Under the pieces are notes generated by a model. That model saw only the letters and a program-made list of their open reading frames with translations. It was not told the DNA's origin and made no database searches. Position numbers and translations under genes: made by a program. Positions 36,615-46,205 of a DNA stretch of 64,000 nt are shown in pieces; the first letter of the stretch is position 1, and every line of letters starts with the position of its first letter. This DNA is from JAWLGJ01 sp041685145 (lineage in GTDB: Bacteria; Pseudomonadota; Alphaproteobacteria; Rhodospirillales; Magnetospirillaceae). The stretch covers positions 1 through 64,000 of the forward strand of contig JAWLGJ010000001.1 of the NCBI GenBank assembly GCA_041685145.1, given 5' to 3'.

Positions 36615-39600
36615 CGAAGCTGGGTCTTTCCGGGCATCTTACGCGGGCCTTCATCCGCTCGCCGCTGACGCCGCTGCTGCTGCTGGCCTCGCTGGCGGTG
36701 GGGCTGATCGCGCTGGCGCTGCTGCCGCGCGAGGAGGAACCGCAGATTTCGGTGCCGATGGTGGACATTGTCGTCCAGGCCAACGGCTTCCGCGCCGTCG
36801 ACGCCGTCGAGCTGGTCACCAAGCCGCTGGAGGCGATCCTCAAAAGCATCAACGGGGTCGAGCACGTCTACTCGCAGACCCAGGACGACCACGTCGTCGC
36901 CACCGCCCGCTTCGACGTCGGCACCGACGAGGACGCCGCCATCCTGCGCGTGCACGAGGAAATCCGCGCCCACATCTCCGACCTGCCGCACGGCATCCCC
37001 GAACCGCTGATCGTCGGGCGCGGCATCAACGACGTGGCCATCGTCACCCTCACCCTGGCCGGCACGGCGGGCCATGAGGACCGCTGGGACGCCAACGCCA
37101 TCCACAACGTCGCCGAGGAACTGCGCAACGAACTGGTCAAGGTCGAGGATGTCGGCCTCAGCTATGTCGTCGGCGGCACCCACAACCAGATTCGCGTCGA
37201 GCCCGACCCCGAGGCCCTGGCGCTGTACGGCGTGACGCTGAACCAGCTTGTCGACAAGGTCGAGAACGCCAACCGTTCCTTCATGGTCGGCGCCCTGCGC
37301 GCCGAAGGCGCCGCCGTGCCGGTGGTCGGTGGCCAGACCCTCAACGGCTTCGCCGACATCGGCAGCCTGCTCATCGCCACCAATGACGGCCGCCCCGTCT
37401 ATGTGAAGGACGTGGCCGAGGTGGTGGTCGGCGGCGCCCCCGTCGAGCACCAGGTCTGGCACCTGGCCCCCACCGACGACGGCGGCCTGCGCAAGGCGCC
37501 CGCGGTCACCCTGGCGCTGGCCAAGCGCCCCGGCGCCAACGCGGTGGTGGTGGCCGAGGAGGTGCTGGCGCGGCTGGACATGGTGCGCGGCGATCTGGTG
37601 CCCGAGAGCCTGGAGGTCTCGGTAACGCGCAACTATGGCGAGACGGCCCAGGACAAGGCGGACTGGCTGCTCAAGAAACTGGCCATCGCCACCATTTCCA
37701 TCGTGCTGCTGATGACCCTGCTGCTGGGCTGGCGCGAGGGGCTGGTGGTGCTGGTGGTGGTGCCGGTGACCATCCTGCTGACGCTGTTCGCCTCCTGGCT
37801 GATGGGCTACACCATCAACCGCGTCAGCCTGTTCGCGCTGATCTTTTCCATCGGCATCCTGGTCGACGACGCCATCGTCGTGGTCGAGAACATCGTCCGG
37901 CACTGGCGCATGAACGACGGCCGCCCCCGCCTGCAGGCCGCCATCGAGGCGGTGGCCGAGGTCGGCAACCCCACCATCGTCGCCACCCTGACCATCGTCG
38001 TCGCGCTGCTGCCGATGATGTTCGTCTCCGGCCTGATGGGCCCCTATATGAGCCCCATCCCCGCCAATGCCTCGGCGGCGATGATCTTCTCGTTCTTCGT
38101 GGCGGTCATCATCACCCCCTGGCTGCTGTACCTGATCGCCGGGCGCGGCGACCACGGCGGCGGCGGCGGGCACGGCGCCGAGGGCGAGATCGGCGGCATG
38201 GGCCGGCTGTACATGCGCGTGGCGCGGCCGCTGCTGCGCGGGCGCTGGCGCGCCAAGCTGTTCCTGCTGGCCACCGGCGTCGCCACCGTCGCCGTGATGG
38301 GGCTGTTCTACAGCCGCGACGTCACCGTCAAGCTGCTGCCCTTCGACAACAAGTCCGAGATGCAGGTGGTCGTCGACCTGCCGGAAGGCTCGTCGCTGGA
38401 GGATACCGACCGCGTGCTGACGGCGGCGGCGGCGCGCTTGGCGGACATGCCGGAACTCGCCGACATCCAGGCCTATGCCGGCACCTCGGCGCCGTTCAAC
38501 TTCAACGGTCTGGTGCGCCACTACTATCTGCGCGCGCAACCGGAACTGGGCGATCTGCAGATCAACCTCGTCCACAAGGACGACCGCGACCGCGCCAGCC
38601 ACGCCATTGCGCTGGAGGTGCGCGAGCGCCTCGCCGACCTGCCGGTGCCCGAGGGGACCAGCATCAAGGTCGCCGAGGTGCCGCCCGGCCCGCCGGTGCT
38701 GGCCACGCTGCTGGCCGAGGTCTACGGCCCCGATGCCGACACCCGCCGCGCCGTCGCCGGCCGCGTCCGCGACGCGTTCGAGGACGTGCCCTTCGTGGTC
38801 GACGTCGACGATTCCTTCGGCGCCCCCACCGAGCGCCTGCGCCTGGCCATCGACCAGGAGGCGCTGGAGTTCCACGGCGTCGAGCAGGAGGCCGTCTACG
38901 ACACCATCGGCGCCCTTTTGGGCGGCGTCCGTGTCGGCTATTCCCAGCGCGGCGAAGGCGCCGACCCCATCGAAATCGTCATCCGCCTGCCCAAGACGCA
39001 ACTGACGCCCGGCGAGCGGCTGCTGAGCACCCCGGTCCCCGGCCGCCACGGCATCGTCGAGCTGGGCGACGTGGTCACCGCCACCCGCGAGGCGGCGTCC
39101 TTCCCGATCTTCCGGCGCAACGGCCGCTTCGCCGAGATGGTCACCGGCGAGCTGGCGGGCGAATACGAGGCCCCCGTCTATGGAATGCTGGCGGTGCAGG
39201 ATCGCCTGGAGGCGATGGACTGGGACGAGGTCGAGGCCCCGGCCATCGGCTATTACGGCCAGCCCCGCGACGAAAGCCGCTCCACGCTGCTGTGGGACGG
39301 CGAGTGGGAGATCACCTATGTCACCTTCCGCGACATGGGCGCCGCCTTCGCCGTCGCCATCCTGGGCATCTATCTGCTGGTGGTGGCGCAGTTCGGCTCG
39401 TTCAAGGTGCCGCTGGTGATCCTGACGCCGGTGCCGCTGACGCTGATCGGCATCGTGCTGGGGCACTGGGCCTTCGACGCCCCCTTCACCGCCACCTCGA
39501 TGATCGGCTTCATCGCCCTGGCGGGCATCATCGTGCGCAATTCGATCCTGCTGGTGGACTTCATCAAGCACCGCCAGGCCGAGGGCGCGGTGCTGCGCCA

Positions 39601-39865
39601 GGCGTTGCTGGAGGCCGGGGCGATCCGCTTCAAGCCCATCTTCCTGACCGCCGCCGCGGCGATGGTGGGCGCCGCCTTCATCCTGCCCGACCCCATCTTC
39701 CAGGGCCTGGCGATCAGCCTGGTGTTCGGGCTGGCGTCCTCGACGGCGCTGACCCTGCTGGTCATCCCGGCGATCTATGTCTGGCTGCGCGACGACGGCC
39801 AGGGCTTCGGCGGCGCCGGCGGCAAACGGACGGAGGCGCGGGAGGAGGCCGAGGCGCCGGCGTGA
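36611..39865 (+). CDS. RND efflux transporter permease
   Basis: A 1084-residue proton-driven pump of the RND superfamily with twelve transmembrane helices in two halves and two large periplasmic loops. The proton-relay aspartates in helix 4 are D419-D420 in SIGILVDDAIVVVENIVRH. Other family motifs are PREEEPQISVPMVDIVVQAN near the N terminus and IALAGIIVRNSILLVDFIKH in the second half. The length and a Gly/His-rich insert near residues 512-525 (RGDHGGGGGHGAEG) set it apart from AcrB-type drug pumps. It is nearer the HAE-2-like/uncharacterised branch found beside DUF2892 genes. Substrate unknown; the possible operator suggests a link to reactive sulfur stress. Confidence 0.93.
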   Translation: MTKLGLSGHLTRAFIRSPLTPLLLLASLAVGLIALALLPREEEPQISVPMVDIVVQANGFRAVDAVELVTKPLEAILKSINGVEHVYSQTQDDHVVATARFDVGTDEDAAILRVHEEIRAHISDLPHGIPEPLIVGRGINDVAIVTLTLAGTAGHEDRWDANAIHNVAEELRNELVKVEDVGLSYVVGGTHNQIRVEPDPEALALYGVTLNQLVDKVENANRSFMVGALRAEGAAVPVVGGQTLNGFADIGSLLIATNDGRPVYVKDVAEVVVGGAPVEHQVWHLAPTDDGGLRKAPAVTLALAKRPGANAVVVAEEVLARLDMVRGDLVPESLEVSVTRNYGETAQDKADWLLKKLAIATISIVLLMTLLLGWREGLVVLVVVPVTILLTLFASWLMGYTINRVSLFALIFSIGILVDDAIVVVENIVRHWRMNDGRPRLQAAIEAVAEVGNPTIVATLTIVVALLPMMFVSGLMGPYMSPIPANASAAMIFSFFVAVIITPWLLYLIAGRGDHGGGGGHGAEGEIGGMGRLYMRVARPLLRGRWRAKLFLLATGVATVAVMGLFYSRDVTVKLLPFDNKSEMQVVVDLPEGSSLEDTDRVLTAAAARLADMPELADIQAYAGTSAPFNFNGLVRHYYLRAQPELGDLQINLVHKDDRDRASHAIALEVRERLADLPVPEGTSIKVAEVPPGPPVLATLLAEVYGPDADTRRAVAGRVRDAFEDVPFVVDVDDSFGAPTERLRLAIDQEALEFHGVEQEAVYDTIGALLGGVRVGYSQRGEGADPIEIVIRLPKTQLTPGERLLSTPVPGRHGIVELGDVVTATREAASFPIFRRNGRFAEMVTGELAGEYEAPVYGMLAVQDRLEAMDWDEVEAPAIGYYGQPRDESRSTLLWDGEWEITYVTFRDMGAAFAVAILGIYLLVVAQFGSFKVPLVILTPVPLTLIGIVLGHWAFDAPFTATSMIGFIALAGIIVRNSILLVDFIKHRQAEGAVLRQALLEAGAIRFKPIFLTAAAAMVGAAFILPDPIFQGLAISLVFGLASSTALTLLVIPAIYVWLRDDGQGFGGAGGKRTEAREEAEAPA

Positions 39866-39880
39866 CCGGCCCCGGCGCCG

Positions 39881-40639
<759 letters not shown>

Positions 40640-40700
40640 GGCGTTGAAACCCTAGCCCGTCGCGCCGTAAGTATGAAGCCTCAACCGGGGAAGGCCCGCC

Positions 40701-41633
40701 ATGTCCACCGCCCTCTACAGCCATCCGGTCTGCGCCCAGCACGACACCGGGCCCATGCACCCCGAATCGCCCCAGCGCCTGCGGGCGATCATGGCGACCC
40801 TGGAGAAGGAGAGCTTCGCCCTGCTGCTGCGCGAGGAGGCCCCCCACGCCAGCCGCGAACAGCTTCTGCGCGCCCATCCCCCCCACCACGTCGACGCCGT
40901 TCTCGGCGCCCTTCCCGCCGGCGACAACCACCACCACCTCGACCCGGACACCGTCGTCTCGCGCTTGTCGGGCGAGGCGGCCCTGCGCGCTGCCGGGGCG
41001 GTCTGCGCCGCCGTCGACGGCGTGATGGCGGGGCAGTTCCGCAACGCCTTCTGCGCCGTGCGCCCGCCCGGCCACCACGCCGAGCGCGACCGGGCGATGG
41101 GCTTCTGCCTCTTCAACAACATCGCCGTCGGCGCCCTGCACGCCCGCGCCGTGCACGGGCTGGCGCGCATCGCCGTCATCGACTGGGACGTGCACCACGG
41201 CAACGGCACCCAGCACATCTTTTGGGAGGACGCCGGCCTGTTCTACGGCTCCACCCACCAGTCGCCCTGCTATCCCGGCACCGGCGATGTCGAGGAGACC
41301 GGCGCCGCCGGCAATGTCGTCAACGCGCCGCTGGCGCCGGGCGCCGGCTCGGCCGAGTTCCGCGCCGCGATGACGGAGCGGGTGCTGCCGGCCCTGCGCG
41401 CCTTCGCCCCCGAGATGGTGCTGATCTCGGCCGGCTTCGACGCCCACGCCCGCGACCCGCTGGCGCAACTGCGCCTGGAAACCGAGGATTTCGGCTGGGC
41501 GACGCGCGAGGTCTGCGCCGTCGCCGACGAGGTCTGCGGCGGACGGGTGGTGTCGGTCCTGGAGGGCGGCTACGACCTACCGGCGCTGGCGGCCTCGGTG
41601 GGCGTGCACCTGCGGGTGCTGATGGGAAGCTGA
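40701..41633 (+). CDS. Histone deacetylase-like amidohydrolase
   Basis: A 310-residue zinc amidohydrolase of the HDAC/acetylpolyamine amidohydrolase superfamily. The catalytic region is plain: AVRPPGHHAERDRAMGFCLF (tandem histidines), VIDWDVHHGNGTQHIFWE (zinc-binding D and H), LISAGFDAHARDPLAQLRLE (second zinc aspartate) and VLEGGYDLPALA. Bacterial members deacetylate polyamines, acetoin-related compounds or proteins; the substrate here is unknown. It leads the xseB-ispA-dxs run, 58 bp before xseB. Confidence 0.92.
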   Translation: MSTALYSHPVCAQHDTGPMHPESPQRLRAIMATLEKESFALLLREEAPHASREQLLRAHPPHHVDAVLGALPAGDNHHHLDPDTVVSRLSGEAALRAAGAVCAAVDGVMAGQFRNAFCAVRPPGHHAERDRAMGFCLFNNIAVGALHARAVHGLARIAVIDWDVHHGNGTQHIFWEDAGLFYGSTHQSPCYPGTGDVEETGAAGNVVNAPLAPGAGSAEFRAAMTERVLPALRAFAPEMVLISAGFDAHARDPLAQLRLETEDFGWATREVCAVADEVCGGRVVSVLEGGYDLPALAASVGVHLRVLMGS

Positions 41634-41691
41634 CTTGCACGGCTCCGGGGGCGGCATTACACTCCCGCCCTTTCCGGAGGAAGGGAACGGC

Positions 41692-41937
41692 ATGTCGGAC
41701 ATTCCCGCGGATATCGCCGGCTTGAGCTTCGAGGACGCGCTGAAGGAACTGGAGCAGATCGTCCAGAAGCTGGAGCAGGGCCAGGCGCCGCTGGAGGACT
41801 CGATCCGCGACTACGAACGCGGCGCCAAGCTCAAGCAGCATTGCGAGGCCAAGCTCCAGGAAGCGCAGGCCAAGGTCGAGAAGATCTCCATGTCCGCCAA
41901 CGGCACCGTGGGCACCGAGCCCACCGACATCGGCTGA
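41692..41937 (+). CDS. xseB: Exodeoxyribonuclease VII small subunit
   Basis: An 81-residue protein, the small subunit of exonuclease VII, which degrades single-stranded DNA with the XseA large subunit (not in this window). It shows the family core LSFEDALKELEQIVQKLEQG, QAPLEDSIRDYERGAKLKQH and CEAKLQEAQAKVEKI. GGAGGAAGG precedes the ATG. The ispA start lies two bases beyond its stop codon, so xseB and ispA are tightly coupled, the standard arrangement. Confidence 0.95.
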   Translation: MSDIPADIAGLSFEDALKELEQIVQKLEQGQAPLEDSIRDYERGAKLKQHCEAKLQEAQAKVEKISMSANGTVGTEPTDIG

Positions 41938-41939
41938 CG

Positions 41940-42827
41940 ATGGACCGCCTGCACGAGGCCTTGGCCCAATGCGCCGAGCAGGTGAGCCGCGAGCTGGACC
42001 GCCTGCTGCCGGTCACCGAGGGGCTGGAATCGCGCGTGCACGAGGCGATGCGCTACGCCAGCCTCGACGGCGGCAAGCGGCTGCGCCCGTTCCTGGTCGT
42101 CAACTGCGCGCGTCTGTTCAACGTCGCCGAGGCCGCCGCCCTGCGGGTGGCGGCGGCGGTCGAGATGGTGCACTGCTATTCGCTGGTGCACGACGACCTG
42201 CCGGCGATGGACGACGACGACCTGCGCCGTGGCCGGCCCACCACCCACAAGCGCTACGACGACGCCACCGCCATCCTGGCCGGCGACGGGCTGCTGACGC
42301 GCGCCTTCGAGGTGCTGGCGCAGCCGCGCACCCACTCCGACCCGGCGGTGCGCTGCGAACTGGTGCGCGAACTGGCCGCCGCCGCCGGCGCCTATGGCAT
42401 GGTGGGCGGGCAGATGATGGACATTGTCGCCGCCGACCATGTTCTGGACGTTGCGGCCGTCACCCGCCTGCAACACATGAAGACGGGGCGGCTGTTTTCG
42501 TTCTCCTGCGAGTCCGGCGCCATCCTCGGCAAGGCGGCGGGGCCGCTGCGTCTGGCGCTGAAGGCCTACGCCCACGACCTGGGGCTGGCCTTCCAGATCG
42601 CCGACGACCTGTTGGACGTCGAGGGCCGCGCGGAGGAAACCGGCAAGGCGGTGGGCAAGGACGCCGACGCCGGCAAGGCCACCTTTGTCGGGCTGCTGGG
42701 GGTCGAGCGCGCCCGCGCCCAGGCCGCCATGCTCGCCGAGCAGGCGGCGCTGCATCTGGACGCCTTCGACGCCGAGGCCGATGTGCTGCGCCTGCTCGCC
42801 CGTTTCGTCGTCGAACGCCGCTCGTAG
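41940..42827 (+). CDS. ispA: Farnesyl diphosphate synthase (polyprenyl synthetase)
   Basis: A 295-residue trans-prenyltransferase that condenses IPP with DMAPP and GPP to make farnesyl diphosphate. The first aspartate-rich motif is HDDLPAMDDDDLRRGRPTTH and the second is GLAFQIADDLLDVEG; the substrate-binding DGGKRLRPFLVV is near the N terminus. Residues before the first motif are small and polar in the C10/C15 style. ATG 41940 gives the family N terminus. It lies between xseB and dxs, the classical isoprenoid operon. Confidence 0.95.
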   Translation: MDRLHEALAQCAEQVSRELDRLLPVTEGLESRVHEAMRYASLDGGKRLRPFLVVNCARLFNVAEAAALRVAAAVEMVHCYSLVHDDLPAMDDDDLRRGRPTTHKRYDDATAILAGDGLLTRAFEVLAQPRTHSDPAVRCELVRELAAAAGAYGMVGGQMMDIVAADHVLDVAAVTRLQHMKTGRLFSFSCESGAILGKAAGPLRLALKAYAHDLGLAFQIADDLLDVEGRAEETGKAVGKDADAGKATFVGLLGVERARAQAAMLAEQAALHLDAFDAEADVLRLLARFVVERRS

Positions 42828-42837
42828 GGATGCCCTG

Positions 42838-44760
42838 ATGGCCACGCCGCTTCTGGACACGGTTCACACCCCCGCCGACCTGCGCCGCATGTCGCCCGAG
42901 GAGCTGAAGCTTCTCGTCGACGAGGTGCGCCAGGAGCTGATCGAGGTGGTGTCGCTCACCGGCGGGCACCTCGGCGCCGGGCTGGGGGTGGTCGAACTGA
43001 CGGTGGCCCTGCACCACGTCTTCAACACGCCCGAGGACCGGCTGATCTGGGACGTCGGCCACCAGTGCTATCCGCACAAGATGCTGACCGGCCGCCGGGG
43101 GCGGATGCGCACCCTGCGCCAGGGCGGCGGGCTATCGGGCTTCACCAACCGCGCCGAAAGCGAATACGACCCCTTCGGCGCCGGGCACAGCTCCACCAGC
43201 ATCTCGGCCGGGCTGGGCATGGCGGTGGCCCGCGACCTCCAGGACCGCGACAACCAGGTGGTGGCCGTCATCGGCGACGGCGCCATGAGCGCCGGCATGG
43301 CCTATGAGGCGATGAACAACGCCGGCTCCACCGACACGCGCATCATCGTCATCCTCAACGACAACGACATGTCCATCGCCCCGCCGGTGGGGGCGATGAG
43401 CGCCTATCTCTCGCGGCTGATCTCGTCGAAGCCGTTCCGTTCGTTCCGCCACATCGCCAAGGATCTGGCGGCGATGTTCCCCGGCCCCTTCGAGCGCGTC
43501 GCCAAGCGCGCCGAGGAATACGCCCGCGGCATGGTCTCGGGCGGGACGCTGTTCGAGGAAATGGGCTTCTACTACGTCGGGCCGCTGGACGGGCACAACC
43601 TGGACCATCTGCTGCCGGTGCTGCGCAACGTGCGCGACGTCGCCGACCCGGCGCCGATCCTGCTGCACGTCGTCACCCAGAAGGGGCGCGGCTATCCGCC
43701 GGCGGAACAGGCGGCGGACAAGTTCCACGGCGTCGGCCAGTTCGACGTCGAGACCGGCAAGTCGACCAAGCCCAAGGGCAACGCCCCCTCCTACACCTCG
43801 GTCTTCGCCCGCGCCCTGACCGCCGAGGCCGAGCACGACGAGCGCATCGTCGCCGTCACCGCCGCCATGCCCGCCGGCACCGGCCTCGATATCTTCGGCG
43901 ACCGTTTTCCGGGCCGCTGCTTCGATGTCGGCATCGCCGAGCAGCACGCCGTCACCTTTGCCGCCGGCCTGGCGTGCGAGGGCCTGAAGCCCTTCGCGGC
44001 CATCTATTCCACCTTCCTGCAGCGCGCCTATGACCAGGTGGTGCACGACGTCGCCCTGCAAAAACTGCCGGTGCGCTTCGCCATCGACCGCGCCGGTCTG
44101 GTGGGCGCCGACGGCGCCACCCACGCCGGCGCCTATGACCTCACCTATCTCGGCTGCCTGCCCGGTATGGTCGTCATGGCCCCCGCCGACGAGGCCGAGT
44201 TGATGGACGCCGTCGCCACCGCCGCCGCCCATGACGACGGCCCGTCCGCCTTCCGCTATCCGCGGGGCGAAGGCACGGGCGTGGCGCTGCCGGCGCGCGG
44301 CACCCCGTGGGCGATCGGCAAGGGGCGGGTGGTGCGCGAGGGCGAGCGCGTCGCCCTGCTGAGCCTGGGGACGCGGCTGGGCGAATGCCTGGAGGCCGCC
44401 GCGGAGCTGGCCCTGCGCGGCATCGCCCCCACCGTTGCCGACGCCCGCTTCGCCAAGCCGCTGGACGCCGACATGATCCTGCGCCTGGCCCGCACCCACG
44501 AGGTTCTGGTGACCGTGGAGGAAAACGCCATCGGCGGCTTCGCCAGCCATGTGCTGGACCTGCTGGCCCGCGCGGGGGCCCTGGACGGGGGGCTGAAGGT
44601 GCGCCCGATGGCGCTGCCCGACCGCTTCATGGACCACGACGCCCCGCGGGCCCAGTATGACGCCGCCGGGCTCAACGCCACCCACATCGCCCGCACCGTC
44701 CTCGCCGCCATCGGCGACTCGGTGCACGCCCCCGCCGCCGCCCTGCGCCTGCGCGGCTGA
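42838..44760 (+). CDS. dxs: 1-deoxy-D-xylulose-5-phosphate synthase
   Basis: A 640-residue thiamine diphosphate enzyme joining pyruvate and glyceraldehyde 3-phosphate, the first and usually limiting step of the MEP pathway. It has IWDVGHQCYPHKMLTGRR, the thiamine-binding VIGDGAMSAGMAYEAMNNAG, FDVGIAEQHAVTFAAGLACE (catalytic glutamate region) and DRAGLVGADGATHAGAYDLT. The ATG at 42838 matches the family start (TPLLDTVHTPADLR); it is 10 bp after ispA. A C-terminal tail of about 12 residues is not conserved. Confidence 0.97.
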   Translation: MATPLLDTVHTPADLRRMSPEELKLLVDEVRQELIEVVSLTGGHLGAGLGVVELTVALHHVFNTPEDRLIWDVGHQCYPHKMLTGRRGRMRTLRQGGGLSGFTNRAESEYDPFGAGHSSTSISAGLGMAVARDLQDRDNQVVAVIGDGAMSAGMAYEAMNNAGSTDTRIIVILNDNDMSIAPPVGAMSAYLSRLISSKPFRSFRHIAKDLAAMFPGPFERVAKRAEEYARGMVSGGTLFEEMGFYYVGPLDGHNLDHLLPVLRNVRDVADPAPILLHVVTQKGRGYPPAEQAADKFHGVGQFDVETGKSTKPKGNAPSYTSVFARALTAEAEHDERIVAVTAAMPAGTGLDIFGDRFPGRCFDVGIAEQHAVTFAAGLACEGLKPFAAIYSTFLQRAYDQVVHDVALQKLPVRFAIDRAGLVGADGATHAGAYDLTYLGCLPGMVVMAPADEAELMDAVATAAAHDDGPSAFRYPRGEGTGVALPARGTPWAIGKGRVVREGERVALLSLGTRLGECLEAAAELALRGIAPTVADARFAKPLDADMILRLARTHEVLVTVEENAIGGFASHVLDLLARAGALDGGLKVRPMALPDRFMDHDAPRAQYDAAGLNATHIARTVLAAIGDSVHAPAAALRLRG

Positions 44761-44868
44761 GACTCGGCCTTCCAGGCCCCGTCGCGACCGCGCCCGGCGG
44801 CGGCGGCGCGCCGGACCACATGGCGGCGCGGCGAGGAATCTTGTGGCACTGCATTTAAAATCTCATAT

Positions 44869-44884
44869 ATTAGTGATAGAGTAT
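44869..44884 (+). promoter_or_regulatory. Putative ArsR-family operator upstream of the BigR-like gene
   Basis: ATTAG-TGATAG-AGTAT matches the left half and the trailing AT of the perfect ATTAG-N6-CTAAT dyad at 35569-35584. It lies in an AT-rich patch 33 bp before the regulator ATG, just downstream of a possible promoter (TTGTGG at 44841-44846, 17 bases, CATATA), where a repressor would block transcription. The right half is weak. Confidence 0.4.
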
Positions 44885-44916
44885 GTTTTTGACACACAAT
44901 CTGCGTGGAAATAGCG

Positions 44917-45282
44917 ATGATCGACCTGGAACAGTTGCAGGAGAGCGCGCGCCGCGCCAGCAACCTGCTCAAGGCCATGAGCAACGAGCATCGCCTGCTC
45001 ATCCTCTGCCAGTTGCTCAAGGGCGAAAAATCGGTCGGCGAGCTTGAGAAGCTGATCGGGCTCAGCCAGTCGGCCCTGTCCCAGCATCTGGCGCGCCTGC
45101 GCCGCGACGATCTCGTCAAGACGCGGCGCTCGGCCCAGACGATCTACTATTCCCTCAAGGGCGAAGAGGCCAGCGCGGTCATCGACACGCTGTACGGGCT
45201 GTATTGCGGCGTCGACGCCCCCATGCACGCGCAGGCGCAGGCCGCCAACGGCGGCGGTCGCCACGCGCTGGGAACCGGCTGA
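44917..45282 (+). CDS. ArsR-family persulfide-sensing repressor (BigR/SqrR-like)
   Basis: A 121-residue winged-helix repressor. RRASNLLKAMSNEHRLLILC leads into the recognition region GELEKLIGLSQSALSQHLARL and the wing VKTRRSAQTIYYSL. Cysteines C31 (LILCQLLKGEKSVGELE) and C97 (YGLYCGVDA) occupy the positions of the two sensing cysteines of BigR/SqrR, which form a polysulfide bridge with reactive sulfur and release DNA. This separates it from metal-binding ArsR proteins. ATG 44917 is preferred to the upstream in-frame GTG at 44905. It converges with a persulfide-dioxygenase-like gene, its usual partner. Confidence 0.88.
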   Translation: MIDLEQLQESARRASNLLKAMSNEHRLLILCQLLKGEKSVGELEKLIGLSQSALSQHLARLRRDDLVKTRRSAQTIYYSLKGEEASAVIDTLYGLYCGVDAPMHAQAQAANGGGRHALGTG

Positions 45283-45295
45283 CTCAGAACCGGTT
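45273..45295. terminator. Hairpin at the convergent ends of arsR and MBL genes
   Basis: AACCGG and CCGGTT form a 6-bp perfect stem with an 11-base loop that holds both stop codons, TGA of the repressor and TGA of the convergent hydrolase. It may serve as a weak bidirectional terminator. Confidence 0.35.
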
Positions 45296-46150
45296 GAGCG
45301 GAATTTTCAGATAGGGGACGCCGTTGCCCTCGGCCGAGGGCAGCCGCCCGCCGCGCACGTTCACCTGCAACGCCGCCAGCATCAGATTCGGCAAGGCCAG
45401 CGTTCGGTCGCGTTCGGTGCGCATCCGCACGAAGTCGGCCTCGGTCGTGCCCACGTGGACATGGACGTTCGCCCGCCGCTGCTCGCCGACGGTGGTCTCC
45501 CAGGCGATCTCGCGCCCGCCGGGGCCGTAGTCGTGGCAGACGAACATCCGCACCTCCGGCGGCAGCGCCAGCACCTTCGCCGCCGAACGGAACAGCGTCG
45601 CGGCGTCGCCGCCGGGAAAATCGCAACGCGCGGTGCCGAAATCGGGCATCAGGATCATGTCGCCGACGAACAGGGCGTCGCCGATGAGGTAGCTGACGCA
45701 GGCCGGGGTGTGGCCGGGGGTGTGGATGACCCGCGCCTCGATGCCCCCCACCGCGAAGGTGTCGCCGTCGGCGAACAGGCGGTCGAACTGCGAGCCGTCG
45801 GCGGCGAGATCGGGCAGGTTGTAGACGCCCTTGAAGGTCTCCTGAACCACCGCCACCTTCTCGCCGATGCCGGTGCGCCCGCCCAGACGCGCCTGGACAT
45901 GGGGCATCGCCGTCATGTGGTCGGCGTGGACGTGGGTATCCAACACCCAGTCCACCGTCCATCCGTTGTCATTCACGAAATCCACCAGGGCATCGGCGCT
46001 GGTCGTCGCGGTGCGCCCCCAGGCGGCGTCGTAGTCCAAAACCGGGTCGATGACCGCGCAGCGCCCGGTGCTAACGTCCGCCACCACATAGCTGAGGGTG
46101 GAGGTCACCGGCTCCAGGAAGGCGGTCACATTCGGCTGCGGCGCGGTCAT
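45284..46150 (-). CDS. Persulfide dioxygenase-like MBL-fold hydrolase (Blh/ETHE1 type)
   Basis: A 288-residue metallo-beta-lactamase-fold protein. The metal motif is WVLDTHVHADHMTAMP, with the later ligands in IHTPGHTPACVSYL and FVGDMILMPDFGTARCDFPG. The DFPGGDAATLFRS segment is characteristic of persulfide dioxygenases and BigR-linked Blh proteins, which oxidise glutathione persulfide to sulfite. It ends at the convergent BigR-like repressor gene. Its promoter region holds TTGACC (46209-46204), 17 bases and CATATG, overlapped by an ATTAG-N6-CGCAT element. GGAG precedes the ATG. Confidence 0.88.
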   Translation of the reverse strand: MTAPQPNVTAFLEPVTSTLSYVVADVSTGRCAVIDPVLDYDAAWGRTATTSADALVDFVNDNGWTVDWVLDTHVHADHMTAMPHVQARLGGRTGIGEKVAVVQETFKGVYNLPDLAADGSQFDRLFADGDTFAVGGIEARVIHTPGHTPACVSYLIGDALFVGDMILMPDFGTARCDFPGGDAATLFRSAAKVLALPPEVRMFVCHDYGPGGREIAWETTVGEQRRANVHVHVGTTEADFVRMRTERDRTLALPNLMLAALQVNVRGGRLPSAEGNGVPYLKIPLNRF

Positions 46151-46175
46151 CGACGTCTCCTGCGGCGGCTATTGT

Positions 46176-46191
46176 ATTAGCATATGCGCAT
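46176..46191 (-). promoter_or_regulatory. Putative operator in the promoter of the persulfide dioxygenase-like gene
   Basis: ATTAG-CATATG-CGCAT resembles the perfect ATTAG-N6-CTAAT dyad upstream of the DUF2892 gene (three of five right-half bases match). It covers the probable -10 box CATATG of the minus-strand promoter whose -35 is TTGACC at 46209-46204, 25 bp upstream of the start codon. Confidence 0.45.
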
Positions 46192-46205
46192 TTGCCGGGA
46201 GGGGG

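Noticed and set aside
36500..39571. A very long open frame antisense to the RND permease
   Set aside because: It mirrors the permease in the frame that stays open through GC3 bias; its translation is His/Gln/Asp/Arg-rich with no domains, whereas the plus-strand protein has all RND motifs.
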